Numbered from the stretch's first letter, positions 21,339 through 33,403 are shown. The stretch: 64,000 nt of DNA from Craterostigma plantagineum (GCA_027422505.1 JAPQWV010000028.1:4864001-4928000), one strand, 5' to 3'. Numbers and translations are program-made. The notes: a model not told the origin generated them from the sequence alone.

Positions 21339-22268
21339 CTACGAATTCCACACTGATATTCCCCTTCTGAACATGGTCTCGTATAAAATGATGTTTAACC
21401 TCAATATGCTTAGTACGACAATGATGTACGGGATTCTTAATAATACTACACTAGTGCTATCGCACATAAGAGGAATTTTGTCATAACTTAACCCGAAATC
21501 ACTAAGGGTTTGTTTCATCCAAAGGACTTGTTGACAACAATTTCCTAAGGCCATATATTCAGCTTCGGTTGTGGAGAGGGCGACAGCATTTTGCTTTCTA
21601 CTAGACCAAGTTACCAGGGAGTGTCCAAGTAATTGGCAAGTTCCACTAGTACTTTTCCTATCTTCCCTACAGCCGGCATAGTCGGCATCGGAATATCCCA
21701 TTAATGGGAATTCATCCGTATGAGAGTACCACAAACCAAAATTGCCAGTACCCTTGATATATCTAAGTATACGCTTAACTGCGGTCAAGTGGGATTCCCT
21801 AGGGTCAGACTGATATCTCGAACATATACCAACAGCAAACATGATATCAGGACGACTAGCAGTTAAGTAGAGAAGGCTTCCGATCATACCTCGATATTCC
21901 GTTTGATCAACTGGGGTACCTGATTCGTCACTGTTTATTTTGGTGATCTGATGCATGGGAGTGGAAATCGCATTGGAATCGTTCATCCCGAATTTTATCA
22001 GTAATTCCTTGCTGTACTTAGTCTGGGATACAAAGGTTCCATCGTCAAGTTGCTTTATTTGCAACCCAAGGAAGTAGTTCAGCTCACCCATTAAGCTCAT
22101 CTCAAATTCCTTCTGCATAGACTTAGAGAATTCCTCGCAAAGAAGGATATTAGTACTTCCAAATATGATATCATCAACATAGATTTGGACCAGTATCATG
22201 TGATCACCTTCATACTTAATAAACAGCGTGTTATCAATAGTTCCAGTCGAAAATCCTAGGTCAATCAA
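21339..22268 (-). pseudogene. copia RT C-terminus and RNase H
   Basis: A 309-codon frame contains the RT palm motif YVDD at about residues 31-34, the FLGLQIKQ segment, and RNase H residues in GYSDADYAGC and STTEAEYMA. It would copy element RNA and degrade the RNA strand of the hybrid. The start of RT lies upstream in other frames (22269-22566), and the C-terminal text continues out of frame to about 21230 (QLADIFAKPL in another frame), so the enzyme is broken. Confidence 0.88.
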
Positions 22269-23190
22269 GAACTTACTTAGCCTTTCATATCATGCCCTAG
22301 GAGCCTGCTTTAAACCATATAATGCTTTATTTGATTTAAAAACATGATTTGGAAAGTCTTCCCTAGCAAATCCCGGTGGTTGTTCTAGATAGACCTCCTC
22401 ATTAATAAAACTATTTAAAAATGCACTTTTTACGTCCATTTGAAAAAGTTTAAAACGTTTAAAGCATGCATATATGCAAATAAGACACGTATAGACTCTA
22501 ATCTAGCTACCGGAGCAAAAGTTTCATCGAAATCAATACCTTCCTCCTGGGAATAACCTTTTGCAACTAACCTCGCTTTGTTTCTTGTGACATTACCATG
22601 TTCGTCCAGTTTGTTGCGGAAGACCCATTGGTTCCTATGATGGATTTATCATCTGGTCTTTCTACGAGTGTCCACACTTGGCTCTTTTCGAATTGAGATA
22701 GCTCATCTTCCATGGCCGAGACCCACGATATATCATCTAGAGCTTCATGGAATGTCTTTGGTTCCATCATTGAGAACAGTACATCATGAGATTCCTCTGT
22801 ATCTTGATTTCGTGCAGCTGCTCGAGTTTTGATCCCAGATCTGATATTTCCTATTACTTGATCTGTCGGATGACTGGAAGCGTGTTTCCATTTTCTAGGT
22901 TGCAGCTTATTAGCTTCTGGTTCCAGTGTCTCAACATTTTCGTCTTTGGGAATATCGTCCTCACTGTCTTTAGTATCATGTAATTCTGCACAGGGCAAAT
23001 CTATACGTTCCTCATCAGTAGCATCTGCGTTAGGTATCTCATCAAAAGTAACATGTATGGATTCCTGAACAGTCAGCTTTCTTTTATTATAAACACGATA
23101 TCCCTTAGAGTGAAGACTGTAACCATGGAATATCCCTTCGTCTACCTTAGAGTCAAACTTTCCTCTCTTAGATCGTTCTAGATAAAACAC
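22269..23190 (-). pseudogene. copia integrase-RT linker and RT N-terminus
   Basis: A frame at 22567-23190 carries the acidic linker between integrase and RT, ending in the start of the RT domain. Text at 22480-22560 translates to the conserved [13 protein letters not shown] region in another frame. No uninterrupted reading frame joins it to the YVDD part. Confidence 0.7.
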
Positions 23191-23863
23191 TTACATCCAA
23201 ATACACGAAGTAACCTATATTTGGAGTTCTACCATGCCAGATTTCATAAGATGTTTTCTTTAATATCGGCCTAAGGAACACTCGATTTGACACGTAACAA
23301 GCTGTACTAAGAGCTTCCGCCCAGAACTGTTTAGGAATATCATACTCATGTAACATAGATCTAGCCATTTCCTGTAACACTCTATTTTTCCGTTCAACTA
23401 CACCGTTCTGCTGGGGAGTTATAGGGGCAGAGAAGTTATGACTATATCCATACTGATCACAGAATGATGTAAATGACTTACTATCAAATTCCAGCCCGTT
23501 ATCACTGCGTATCCTACACAGGTTTATTTCTTTTTCATTCTCTAGTCGCTTCACTAGTGATGCGAAGTTATCTAGTGCCTCATTCTTATGTGCAAGGAAT
23601 ATCACCCAAGTGTACCTGGAATAATCATCTGCAATGACAAAGGCATATCTTTTACCTCGCAGAGACATCGTCTGAACGGGACCAAAAAGGTCGAGATGTA
23701 GTAACTCCAGAGGTCTGGATGTGGATATCACATTCTTTGCTTTGAATGATGTCTTGGTCTGCTTGCCCATTTGGCACGCCTTGCATGTTTTGTCCTTGAC
23801 AAATTTTATGTTAGGAACACCTCGTACCAGTGCATTGCTTGTAATATGAGACAGTAATTCCAT
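23168..23863 (-). pseudogene. copia integrase
   Basis: This 231-codon frame starts in the GAG-pre-integrase region with CKACQMGK (zinc finger Cys pair), followed by the catalytic core: Asp in LDLFGP, Asp in RSDNGLEF and Glu in VVERKNR, the D-D-E triad. All three acidic residues are present. The C-terminal part is cut by a frameshift at its junction with the linker frame. Confidence 0.88.
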
Positions 23864-24200
23864 ATTGGCATGTCCTAAGCGTCTGTGCCATAACCAGGTG
23901 TTATCCTGTGTTACTGATATATATTTCTATCCCTAGATGCACTAAATAATACCTTATTATCATTTCTAACTACACATTTATCATTTTCAAAAGTAACCGT
24001 ATGACCTTTATCGCATAATTGACTAATGCTAATGAGGTTATGTTCTAGATTCTTAACCAACCATACGTCATCTATAGTAGTATGTAAAGTGTTACCGACA
24101 GTTCCAACTCCATTTTAATAATCTTAGCTTTTGTTGTCGGCGTAAGAGACATATCCTCCGTCATACGCTTTCACCGACACAAATTTACTGATATCACCTG

Positions 24201-24605
24201 TCATATGGTGGGAACACCCACTGCCGAGGTACCACTTGTTTTTCTTGTTGGATTTTCTTCTTTGTACCTGCATGAATCAGTTCTTTTCTGAGGTGCCCAA
24301 CTTTGATTGGGTCCTAAATGGTTAGCAGCAAAATAACTTCTGTTCACACGTGATATATCATGTGTCACAGACTGTGATCTCTTGAACACTGATTGGCCAG
24401 TGTTAGATACTTCAGGAACCTTCTTTGGCCTCCAGACATATCTAGCTTTATCAGCTCTCTTCAGAAAACAATGGTTAGCATAATGACCGTGACGGCCGCA
24501 TGAAAAGCACTTAGGTTTTCTAACGGTAGGTGGTGCAACATGTTCATGTGTCATGGAATATCCTAATCCTGATTTTCCAATATTTCTGGGAATACTGAGT
24601 AACAT
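24201..24605 (-). pseudogene. copia Gag C-terminal knuckle and protease start
   Basis: A zinc knuckle CFSCGRHGHYANHC lies near residues 33-46 with a basic tail. The protease motif follows in a shifted frame at 24190-24240 and reads WYLGSGCSHH: the catalytic Asp of L-D-S-G is replaced by Gly (codon at + 24223-24225). The protease is therefore dead even apart from the frameshift. Confidence 0.8.
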
Positions 24606-24908
24606 ATCAAGATTTTGTTGCCCTTCAAGAAGTCTATCATTAGTACGAGATCTTTCTTCTAAGAATCCTTAAGAACAGACATGTCTCTAGATATATTTTC
24701 TTGCTTCCTAAATATTTCGCAATTACACAAGGCTTTCTCTTCCTTAAGAGTTTCTAGTTCGGCTCTTAGGCGCTCATTTTCTAGATCTGTTTGGTGCTTC
24801 TCTCTAGCTACGTCATCTCGTTGCCTAATCAGACTCTTTACTTGTGAGTTGAGCGACTTGATCCTTCTTTCTGCGTTTTGAATTATTCAAACATCTCTTC
24901 CTTTTCAT

Positions 24909-26030
24909 CTACTTCAGGGACTGAGGACAAGATTCATCTTGTCTGGCATATAGTTCATTTAAGAATAGTATTTTCTTAATAGTGGATGAAGTAGATACCT
25001 GATCATCATCATCGGCCATGTAGGCGAGATCTTCCTCCTCTTCACTTCCGGCCTCTTCCCAGTTAGTGACCATGGCTTTCTGCTTCTTTATCCTTTTGTC
25101 ACCATTTTCCATCGGTCAGTTTGAGGCGAAGTGGCCTGGCTTGTTGCACTTGAAGCATTTCTGCACATTGTTCTCGGATGATGATATTTCCTTGTTCCTA
25201 GGTTGGAACTTGGAGTTTGCTTTGAATTTTTTCTTCAGTCGAGACTTTTCATACTTCCTGGTCAGCATGGCGATCTGCTCCAGTATGTCTTCCTCAGTTT
25301 CTTCTTCGCCCTCAGAATCATTCTCTTGTTCCGTGTTGAAGGCGATATTTGGTTGATTTCGAACTGGTGGTTTTTCTTTGATGGAGATCTGAGTCATCTC
25401 GTAGGTGGTCAGAGATCCAATCAGTTCTGACACGGAAAGTTCGTCCAAGTCCTTCACTTCGTAGATGGCAGTTACTTTGGGATTCCATTCTCTTGGTAGA
25501 TATCTCAGTATTTTTCGCACCTTCTCACCATCCGGTATTTTCTTTCCCAACGAGAACATTTGATTTATGATATTCATGAATCTCGCGTACATATGGCTTA
25601 TGGTCTCATTGTCCTCCATTTTGAACAGCTCGTATTGGTGAGTTAAAAGGGCTATTCTTTCTTGTACGACTCGAGTGGTTCCCTCGTGTGTGACTTGAAG
25701 CATCTCCCACATGTCTTTGGCAGATTCGCATGAGCTCACACGATTGTATTCTTCTCTAGTAAGTGCGCAGGCAATCATATTCTTTGCTTTGGCGTTCGAG
25801 GAGATTCCTCGCTTGTCTGTTGCATCGTAGTCAGGACCTTTCTTTGGAGTTCCATCCGCCTTTTTGGGATTGTAAGGTCCAGTAGTGATGATATCCCACA
25901 GGTCATAGTCCGCAGCAATCAGGAATTCCTTCATACGGTTTTTCCATATAGCGTAGTTTGTTCCATCGAAGAGTGGTGGCCTGGAGTGGGATTGTCCCTC
26001 TGCAAAAACATCAAAACTCAAAGAAGCCAT
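24909..26030 (-). pseudogene. SIRE-like Gag with nonsense codon in the zinc knuckle
   Basis: The frame from Met at 26030 gives 304 residues: an N-terminal Gag core (FDGTNYAIWK, about 19-28), the UBN2-type region (about 80-230), an acidic stretch and a zinc knuckle CFKCNKPGHFASN. The next codon, expected to be the last Cys, is TGA (ending at 25116). The frame continues in phase at 25112-24909. One nonsense mutation thus removes the metal ligand and truncates Gag. Confidence 0.88.
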
Positions 26031-26075
26031 TAGATCTTTAACTCAGGCTTGTTAGGCCCGTCGTTTGAGAAACCT

Positions 26076-26087
26076 GCTCTGATACCA
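26076..26087 (-). other. primer binding site (tRNA-iMet) of SIRE-like element
   Basis: The - strand reads TGGTATCAGAGC, upstream of Gag. The LTR end TGAAGATATA follows at 26090 on the + strand. Confidence 0.88.
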
Positions 26088-26089
26088 AA

Positions 26090-26820
26090 TGAAGATATAA
26101 ATATGCCTAAGAGGGGGGGTGAATTAGGCTTATAAAATTTTATGCTTCTTTTCACAAAGTGTAGTGACTTAGATATGCCTACTGATGCTTGTGACGAGTA
26201 TGCCTGATATATCCTAGTAACGTCGGATGTGCGTCGGGTCTGTCTCACAGCGATAAGAAATAACTGAAAAGTAAATGCGAGACAGGATTTTTATAGAGGT
26301 TATATCCCCAACTGGGGTTTACTCCTCTCCTTGGATTTTCTTCCCAAGAGTTTAACCAATCACTATAATGCACCGTAGCTGGATACAAAACTGATTGGTT
26401 GGCCCAATACACAACCGAAACAAGTCGAACACTAGCCACTACTAGGTTACCACACGCCGAGTTTCGTTCCTCGGAATCTCCTGATCCCGACAGACACAGC
26501 TCGCTACCGAAGGGCCCCCGGAACTCGTCATTCCCTTCATGTGTGCGTAAACGTCGACCTTGCCTCCTTAGTATTGTTCACGTCCGAAGACAAACACGTC
26601 CGAAGACAGAATATATGGCAGGAGGTTGGAATATCATGATGAATCACTCGCTCAGTGATGGATACGCAAGTTAACGCTCAGTAAGGCAGAAAGCCATCGC
26701 AAATGGAAACTCAGGAATCTCTCAGTAATACTTTCTGCTCAAGACTCTCGTAGTAGTAGGTTCGCAAATTCTTCGTGCTTCGAAATTCTGAAGTGTAGCT
26801 CATATATAATCCTTTTCAAT
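26090..26820 (-). repeat. 5' LTR of SIRE-like element (right end uncertain)
   Basis: It starts TGAAGATATAAATATGCC next to the primer site. In sense a TATA-like CTATAAAAAT lies at + 26287-26296. A short tandem CACGTCCGAAGACA pair is near 26579-26608. I cannot see where the LTR ends on the right; 26820 is only a guess based on a change in composition. Confidence 0.5.
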
Positions 26821-27790
26821 CAACACTTCACATGGAAAATCATATCATATAATAATCACCAAATCGAGCATAGTTTCCATGCAATTTTCGAGTCTATCAT
26901 ACCATATAAGTCCTGCTTTTTAATAAATCATCACAACGGTCACAAGCACGTTAAAGCATGATTATTTTCCATATGAGAGCTCATTTAAGCATGAATATAT
27001 TCCACATAAAGATTCAAATTCGTACGCATGCATATTCAATCAATTCGCATATATTCACTATGTCAGAACTTTCCATAAGTGATTCCCTGCTATCTGTTTC
27101 TGGTATAAATCAATCAAGATTAACTTTCCAAACATAGCACATGAGATAGCACCACATAAGCACGTTTTTCATGTACAGCTCATATATTAGATCAATATAT
27201 TTACCATGTTTAGCACGCAAATCAGATCAGAGCATATTTCATTCGATTTATCAATCATGGCAGAACTTTCCTTATTTCAGAGATCACATCCGTTTACAGC
27301 ATATACCATATAATAGCATCTTACCCACAAGGTCAATCAAATCAAATCTTCCTTAAAAACAATATCCAATCAGCATAAGAAAAGATATCAATTTAATATT
27401 TCACATTAAATTCAGCGGAAAGCATGCACATAATCGTAGATGTGATTTTCGTCAGGAATAACAGACTTTGAACAGATATATCACTTTCCATATATAAACA
27501 GCATATTTTCCTTTTATAACTCAGTAGGATATCTCATGCATTATTTCCATATATAGCACACTACAATATATCCTATCACATGGGCTGTCTATAACATGCG
27601 ATCACTTAGTTTCACCAAATCATCACAGAATCACATGCGAATCAAACATTCAACACTCTAATCAATTTAAAGCTCATAATCAATGCATGGTCAAATATTT
27701 TCATGAACTTAGACGTTATATTAATCACAAATCGAATTGCTTAATTTATAGACCTAACGTCATTACAATTACATCGTTCATCAAAACTCT
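26821..27790. other. AT-rich non-coding stretch rich in CATAT
   Basis: No gene. The text is rich in CATAT, ATCAAT and AGCACAT-like words, like LTR or leader sequence, but I find no boundary or motif to name it. Confidence 0.35.
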
Positions 27791-28766
27791 CTAACCTGTA
27801 TGGACCAAAAAGGTCAACAAGTTCAATGAAACTAATCACCATGATACCCATGATGATTCTAATAGTACATTAACAGATAACGCGTTGACTAATTCTGAAA
27901 GTACAGGTCAACAGGTGATATTGAGGAGATCAGAAGGTCAACAAGGCCTCCGTGTTGGGCAAAGGATAATATTATTCCTCTTGATAAAAATACTAATCAT
28001 GTTCATTCTATAGAATATCCATTACATGAATATGTTGATTACATGATGGTTAACCCTTCTTACAGGTCATATTTGGCGGTAACATCATCTGAGTACTTAC
28101 CAAAATCCTATGAGGAAGCAGCAACCTCTCAAAAATGCAGGGAGGCAATGATGTCAGAAATTAACGCGCTGGAGTTAAATAAAACAAGGAATTTAGTAAG
28201 CCTGCCAAAAGGTAAAAAACCCATTGGAAGCAGATGGATATATACCATCAAATATAGAGCAGATGGTACGGTGGAAAGGTATAAAGCTCGTTTAGTAGCA
28301 AAAGGTTATTTCCAAATAGAGGGAATAGATTATACGGCTATGTTTTCTCCCGTTGCTAAAACTGTTATAGTTAGATTAACTATATCATTGGCTGCAATGT
28401 ATAATTGGCCAATTTGGCAAATGGATGTTACTAACGCTTTTTACAGGGCGACTTAAACGAAGAAATATACATGTTCATTACTCAAGGATTTGCTTTGAAT
28501 CATGGTAATGATGGTAATAAGGTATGTAAACTTAAAAAGTCATTATACGGCTTAAAACAAGCGTGGGGACAATGGAATTATAAGTTTACGTCCGTCGTTA
28601 GTGATTTTGGATTTGTACAATCTAAGAAAGATTATTCTTTGTTTGTCAAATCAAGGGGGAGCAATATAGTCGTTTTATTAGTTTACGTAGATGATATTTT
28701 TATCACAGGTAATAATTATGGCATGCTGCATGAAACCAAAACATACTTGATAAGAAATTCAATATG
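27791..28766 (+). pseudogene. copia reverse transcriptase fragment (+ strand)
   Basis: Frames at 28043-28456 and 28471-28770 encode the N-terminal RT half: [35 protein letters not shown], then LYGLKQA and the palm motif YVDD in VYVDDIF. A stop/frameshift near 28456 splits the two parts just after the NAF motif. The phrasing differs from the SIRE-like copy, so this is another copia lineage. It breaks off at 28766, where a gypsy LTR remnant begins. Confidence 0.85.
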
Positions 28767-28856
28767 TTAGAAAAAAGTTTTTATTAGACGGGTCTTCCGC
28801 GACTTACGTTGCGAAAATCCGCCACTAATCCTAATTAGAAAAGTAGGGTCGCCACA
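28767..28856 (+). repeat. G2 5' LTR remnant (90 bp)
   Basis: It matches the last 90 bp of the 3' LTR (43718-43807), ending GGGTCGCCACA just before the primer site. Its left limit joins copia RT text; TTAG is common to both sides of the break. Confidence 0.88.
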
Positions 28857-28858
28857 GG

Positions 28859-28870
28859 TGGTATCAGAGC
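28859..28870 (+). other. G2 primer binding site (tRNA-iMet)
   Basis: TGGTATCAGAGC two bases after the LTR end. Confidence 0.93.
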
Positions 28871-29010
28871 GTAGATTCTGAAGACTGTCCATGTACTGCC
28901 GCCCAAAAGTCTGGAGAACCAGCCTGGCCTGTAAGTTTACTTCTTGAGTATGTGATTACGTGTTATTTGATACATGTGCTTTCTATGACTGATTGTAGAA
29001 CTAGTTGAAA

Positions 29011-30142
29011 ATGCCGAGGACACGTAGAGAAGTGGGTGAAACTAGTCGTAGGGCGGGTTCCGAATCCCCACCGAATGAGGACCGCTCTACCATTCATCAG
29101 TTAACTGATCTGATTCGGCGGCAGTCCGATCAGATTAACGACCTCATCCACCATCAAAATTCTTCGGAACGTCACTCATCCCCTGGCCTAGACGTGCAAA
29201 AGCTGCCGGGGAAAGGTTCCGAAGATTAAACCCCCCTTCGTTCGAGGAAGCCGCTGATCCTACCTATGCGGAGGATTGGCTTAGAACCATCGAGAATATG
29301 TTTCGCGTTAGCCACCTACCCGATACTGAGAAGGTGACTTGTGCCACCTTCATGTTACGTGGGAACGCGGGCTACTGGTGGGACACCATTCAGGTGCTGA
29401 AGATCCCACTATGATGACCTGGGAGAGGTTTAAGACACTTTTCCGAGGAAAGTACTTCACGGCACCAGATCGATCGCAGAAGCTGAACGAATTTATTAAT
29501 TTGAAACAAAGAGGAATGTCTGTAGCCGACTACATCCGTAAATTCGAGCAAATCTCTAGGTTTGCGCCACACATCGTGGCCACAGACGAGCTGAAGATCG
29601 AACGTTTTCTGGAAGGTCTCAAACCCGAGATCTTCCGGAGCGTAAGTATGTACGATACGGAAGGGAAGACTTATGCCCGTATCGCTGAACGAGCAATCCT
29701 AGCTGAGCAGGCGGAAAGCAGGGTTGTAAAGGCACAAGACGCAAAACGGAGAATGGAAGGGCAGCAAGGAGGAGGGAATCAGAAACGCCAGTTCTTTGGA
29801 AAGGCGCCAAATTCTCGCAAGCCGGGCCAACAGAATTGGAGGCCAAGGCCGAATCAAGGATCATTCAACATTCCAAACCGACCCCCAGGTGCTGCCACTC
29901 AATGCCGACAGTGTGGACGCTACCATTCCGGTGCGTGTTATGGGCCAAGACCAAATCCTACCCCACAATGTTTTCGATGTGGGAAGATCGGACACTATGC
30001 TAGGAACTGCAACGAAAATGTGGCTCAAGTCCCGCCGACGATTGATTCGACCCCCTCCAGTGCCAGCACGAGTTTTTACTCTGACTAATGAGGAGGCCGA
30101 AGCAAATCCTTCTGTAGTAACGGGTACGTTGACTATCTATAA
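29011..30142 (+). pseudogene. G2 gag and start of protease, frameshifted
   Basis: The frame opens at the MPRTRR start shared with G1, but shifts near 29180-29200, again near 29400 and once more near 30040. Between the breaks the Gag core, the [12 protein letters not shown] motif and the knuckle CFRCGKIGHYARNC are recognisable. The last piece contains [13 protein letters not shown] and TLTIYN, and ends exactly where G3 inserted. The rest of the protease resumes at 38192. Confidence 0.9.
30138..30142. repeat. target-site duplication of G3 (left)
   Basis: TATAA directly before the G3 LTR, repeated at 38192-38196 directly after it. It interrupts the G2 protease just before [11 protein letters not shown]. 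Confidence 0.92.
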
Positions 30143-31257
30143 TGTAATACCCGTAAAATTCGATTACGGGATTTACGACTTAATTAACAGTAAATTAGAA
30201 GTTTCGTAGGACTTTGGGTGATACGACGCTTTCATGTTTTCATGTTCTTAAATGACTTAGGTGTCTATATGATTCCATGCTATGTGACTTATAACTCTTA
30301 TACGTATTACGAATTATGACTTAAGTGATGAACGTAGAGTGTAGAAAATTTTAAATGATGAATTAATTATGTGCTATGAATGATTCTAACTTAGGAGGGT
30401 GATAAGTATTACTAAAGTTAACATCAACGTTACTTATTTATTTCAACACGTTAAATATAAGATAGGAAAGAATATAATTTTGGTAGAAGGAATTTTTTTT
30501 AAAATTAGAGATAAGAAACTCAAAATCATTTAATAATAATATTAATAGAATTATTTGGGCCATATTACATGCTTGTTTAGGCCCAAGTGTTGGAGATAAA
30601 TGTTGATAATGATAATTACTTAGGATTGAGGGAATTCACGTCACCACATGTCCCATCATATAAGCTTTTGACAGTTTAATGTTTATCAAGAACTCCTTAA
30701 TAGCATAAAATCGTTGAGTAAGAATTTTAAGAAAAAAAAAAAAGAAAGAAACGTTTAACACTAAGGTAACCCTCCAACAAGGATCGAGCAGTAAACAAAT
30801 AAGGAGTTCGAAATCGAGTGTTCGAAAGGTATAGCTCTTTTTATTCTTAATATTTAACTATTTCCTCTCGATACCAATAAATTAATAGATCATACGAGGG
30901 AGAACTTTAGAAGGTTTTAAGATTTAAATGCTTAGGAAATCATTAGGAACGAAAATCTGAAAATAGTTAGGGTTTGTACCAGTTTAGTTGACGAGGGTTT
31001 TTGAACCTTTTATCATTATGCGGTATTAAGTTTAAGACCCAGCAGAGTAAAGTAGGTTATGATTGGAAAGATTTATATGATATAGATCGTAGTTAAGGAG
31101 AAGTAGACAGCTTGATAAGATTTCGAAACCCTGTTAGTTTGTAGATATGCTTTCGAGATTAACATTAAGAATAAGAGTTCGAAATAAATCTCGAGGTTTT
31201 GTTTATGAATCACGACATCTTTATTTATATTATGTTAAATCCTAAAGGTAAAATTCG

Positions 31258-31810
31258 AAGTCCATATTAGTAGAATCTCGAGATTTAGGTCAAGTCATGT
31301 CGAGATTTGTCTTCAATAATGATATCGAAATTTGTATATATTATGTCGAGATCTATCTTTTTGTTTAATTTAGTTTATGTCGAGATTATGTTGAAAGTTA
31401 GTTTTATGTGATATCGAAATCTTTATGCATCTCGACATCTATCTTGTGGAAATATCGACATTTTGTTATAATAACTTCTCGACATCTTAAGTATAATATT
31501 CATATATATCTCGACATTGGTATAACTTGTATAAGAGCTCGACATATTTATTTATTATCTCAGTATTCATCTCAAAGTAATATCGAGATTTGGGTTACTA
31601 TGCAACTTAAGATACATGTCGAAGCTCATATAATGTCGAGATCTAATTTCACAAACAAGCTCAAGTATCATGTCGAGATTCTAGGATGAAAATTATAATA
31701 TTGAATTGTAATACATATCGAAATCATGACCTACAATGTCGAGATTTTATATCGAGATCTTGGTGTGTTCTTTAAGCATCGAATTCCTATATATATGATG
31801 TCGAGATCCT
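31258..31810 (+). repeat. TCGA-word array in G3 5' LTR
   Basis: About 20 copies of ATGTCGAGAT or near variants, in both orientations (for example ATGTCGAGAT near 31344 and CTCGACAT near 31435, 31478, 31509 and 31537). The same block is in the 3' LTR at about 36200-36755. Confidence 0.78.
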
Positions 31811-32313
31811 TAAAAACCTCTGAATGGTAATTTCCAATTTAGGTCAAAATTCGGAATTCATAAAAGTCGAAATTAGGGTTTTCTAAATTAAGCCATTTTA
31901 GTGAAACTGTAAATAGACTAACAAACCCTAATTTTATATGTTTCTATATTAGGGTTTGAAGGTTAGCGATTTACCGTACGATATAACTAAGGATACCAGG
32001 TAAGTGGAAATCGCAACTACAACACATAATTATATGTGTATGAATTATGTGTCTATATGCCTTTCATGATTTTTGTGACTTCTATGATTTCTATGTGACG
32101 TAAATTTACGTGATTTTTATGTGATGTAAATTATTCTATGAATATTGCATGCATGTTTACATGATTCATGGCATGAGCATATGCACGCACGACTAGTGTG
32201 AGAGTCAGGGAAATAGCGTGCATGAGTATAAGATCGCTTGAGAGCGAAGTATATTTGCCGGTATAGGCATTTGTGTCGACTCAATGATGAGTCACGGCTC
32301 TTCTATGCTACCA

Positions 32314-32354
32314 CGGCGATTCACGAAGCCGAATTACCTGATTCACGAAAGGTA
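32314..32354 (+). other. two adjacent hairpins with one loop, G3 5' LTR
   Basis: CGGC/GCCG (32314-32317/32328-32331) and TACCT/AGGTA (32335-32339/32350-32354) both enclose the 10-nt loop GATTCACGAA. Stems differ, loop is identical. Further short stems lie nearby, e.g. GACTCA/TGAGTC just upstream. Confidence 0.7.
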
Positions 32355-32537
32355 GGGGGAATACCCCGTAGCGGGAGATGCAACCTGGAGGATGCGACTC
32401 GAGGGTATGAGCAGCACCGAGGGAACCTCGAGTGTTGGCGACCTCGTAGTAAGCTACCAGTGAGAAGCGCCCGCGTGTCAGACCGCATTGGGATGGAAAG
32501 GCGCCTTAGGATTAAACGAAATTTGTGTGCCCGGGTT

Positions 32538-32716
32538 AGCCTCTCAATGGGACTGCATTGGGATTGAAAGGCACTAGTAGCCTCTCAGTGTGGATCACAC
32601 TGGGATTGAAAGGCACTGGTAGCCTCTCAGTGTGTACCGCATTGGGATTGAAAGGCCCCACAGGGTTACGCACAGATGGAGTACTCGGGTTTAGCCTCCC
32701 AGTGTGTGTACTGCCA
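32538..32716 (+). repeat. 41-42 bp minisatellite in G3 5' LTR
   Basis: Units beginning AGCCTCTCA start near 32538, 32579 and 32621, with a partial unit near 32694. Each contains an inverted pair: CAATG/CATTG (32545-32549/32556-32560) in the first, CAGTGTG/CACACTG (32586-32592/32596-32602) in the second. The sequence GATTGAAAGGC is constant. The 3' LTR repeats the array from about 37481. Confidence 0.78.
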
Positions 32717-33252
32717 CTTACACCCTTAGGGGTTTGAGCTTTATATGGTGCATAGCAAGATTGAAAGCCGAAGGGGCCCAAATATGTTATGAAAGGTCAA
32801 GAAGAATGTGAGAAAGGTCAGGAATAATGTGAAAGGTAGATAGCATTGGCGCGGATGCCTTCGCTATTTAGGTCACGTTCATTGCATACATGATTTTCAC
32901 TTACTGAGCTTTATAAGCTCATTCCACGTTTTTATGTGTTGTAGGACCCCGCGATCACGGTACGTGATCATTTTCACGGCGAGGCCAACTTTTGAAGCTT
33001 CCGGGGGCTTTTGAAATGGAAGTGTGTGCATGGATGCGACCTTGTGGAGGCCCAGTAGATAGATTTATTTTGACCCGCATGCGCGCTTTCCTATGTAGAT
33101 AGGACCCATGATAATTTTGTAGAAACCGTTACGATTCCTTTTTATGAAAGGAAAAATTTTATCCGAAATTTCATATGATCCATGTCATTAATAGGATATT
33201 AGTCGCGTAGACTAGTTAAGAAATTGGTGGTGGAAGGCGGGGCTGCCACAGG

Positions 33253-33264
33253 TGGTATCAGAGC
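33253..33264 (+). other. G3 primer binding site (tRNA-iMet)
   Basis: TGGTATCAGAGC, two bases after the LTR end. Confidence 0.95.
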
Positions 33265-33403
33265 TTAGGATATAGGTTCTGCAGACTGTCCATGTACACA
33301 CACTCAAAAGCACGGAAGCGGCCTTGCCTGTAAGTTTTATGTTTTTATGAATTTCTGGTATTACATGATTTATTGATCTTAGGAACGTTAGGATTAAAGA
33401 ACG

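Larger units (their letters stand above)
21228..26087 (-). mobile_element. decayed SIRE-like Ty1/copia element
   Basis: In - strand order it has an iMet primer site (26087-26076), Gag (26030), a second zinc-knuckle region, protease, integrase, RT with YVDD and RNase H, ending near 21228. Gag phrasing (THEG, SLTTYEM) and RT/RNase H phrasing (VQIYVDDIIFGS, YRGMIGSLLYL, SRPDIMF) fit the SIRE/Maximus lineage. Many frame breaks make it non-functional. Confidence 0.85.
30143..33250 (+). repeat. G3 5' LTR (3108 bp)
   Basis: TGTAATACCCG...GGGCTGCCACA. In order it contains an AT-rich U3, a TCGA-word array (31258-31810), a highly structured region with a 41-42 bp minisatellite (32232-32720) and a final 530 bp. 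Confidence 0.95.

Noticed and set aside
31408..31689. 93-codon frame in G3 LTR (also 36351-36632)
   Set aside because: Its apparent protein repeats come from the TCGA-word array; no start context or domain.
32238..32567. 109-codon frame in G3 LTR (also 37181-37510)
   Set aside because: It spans hairpins and the minisatellite; conservation between LTRs only reflects their recent common origin.
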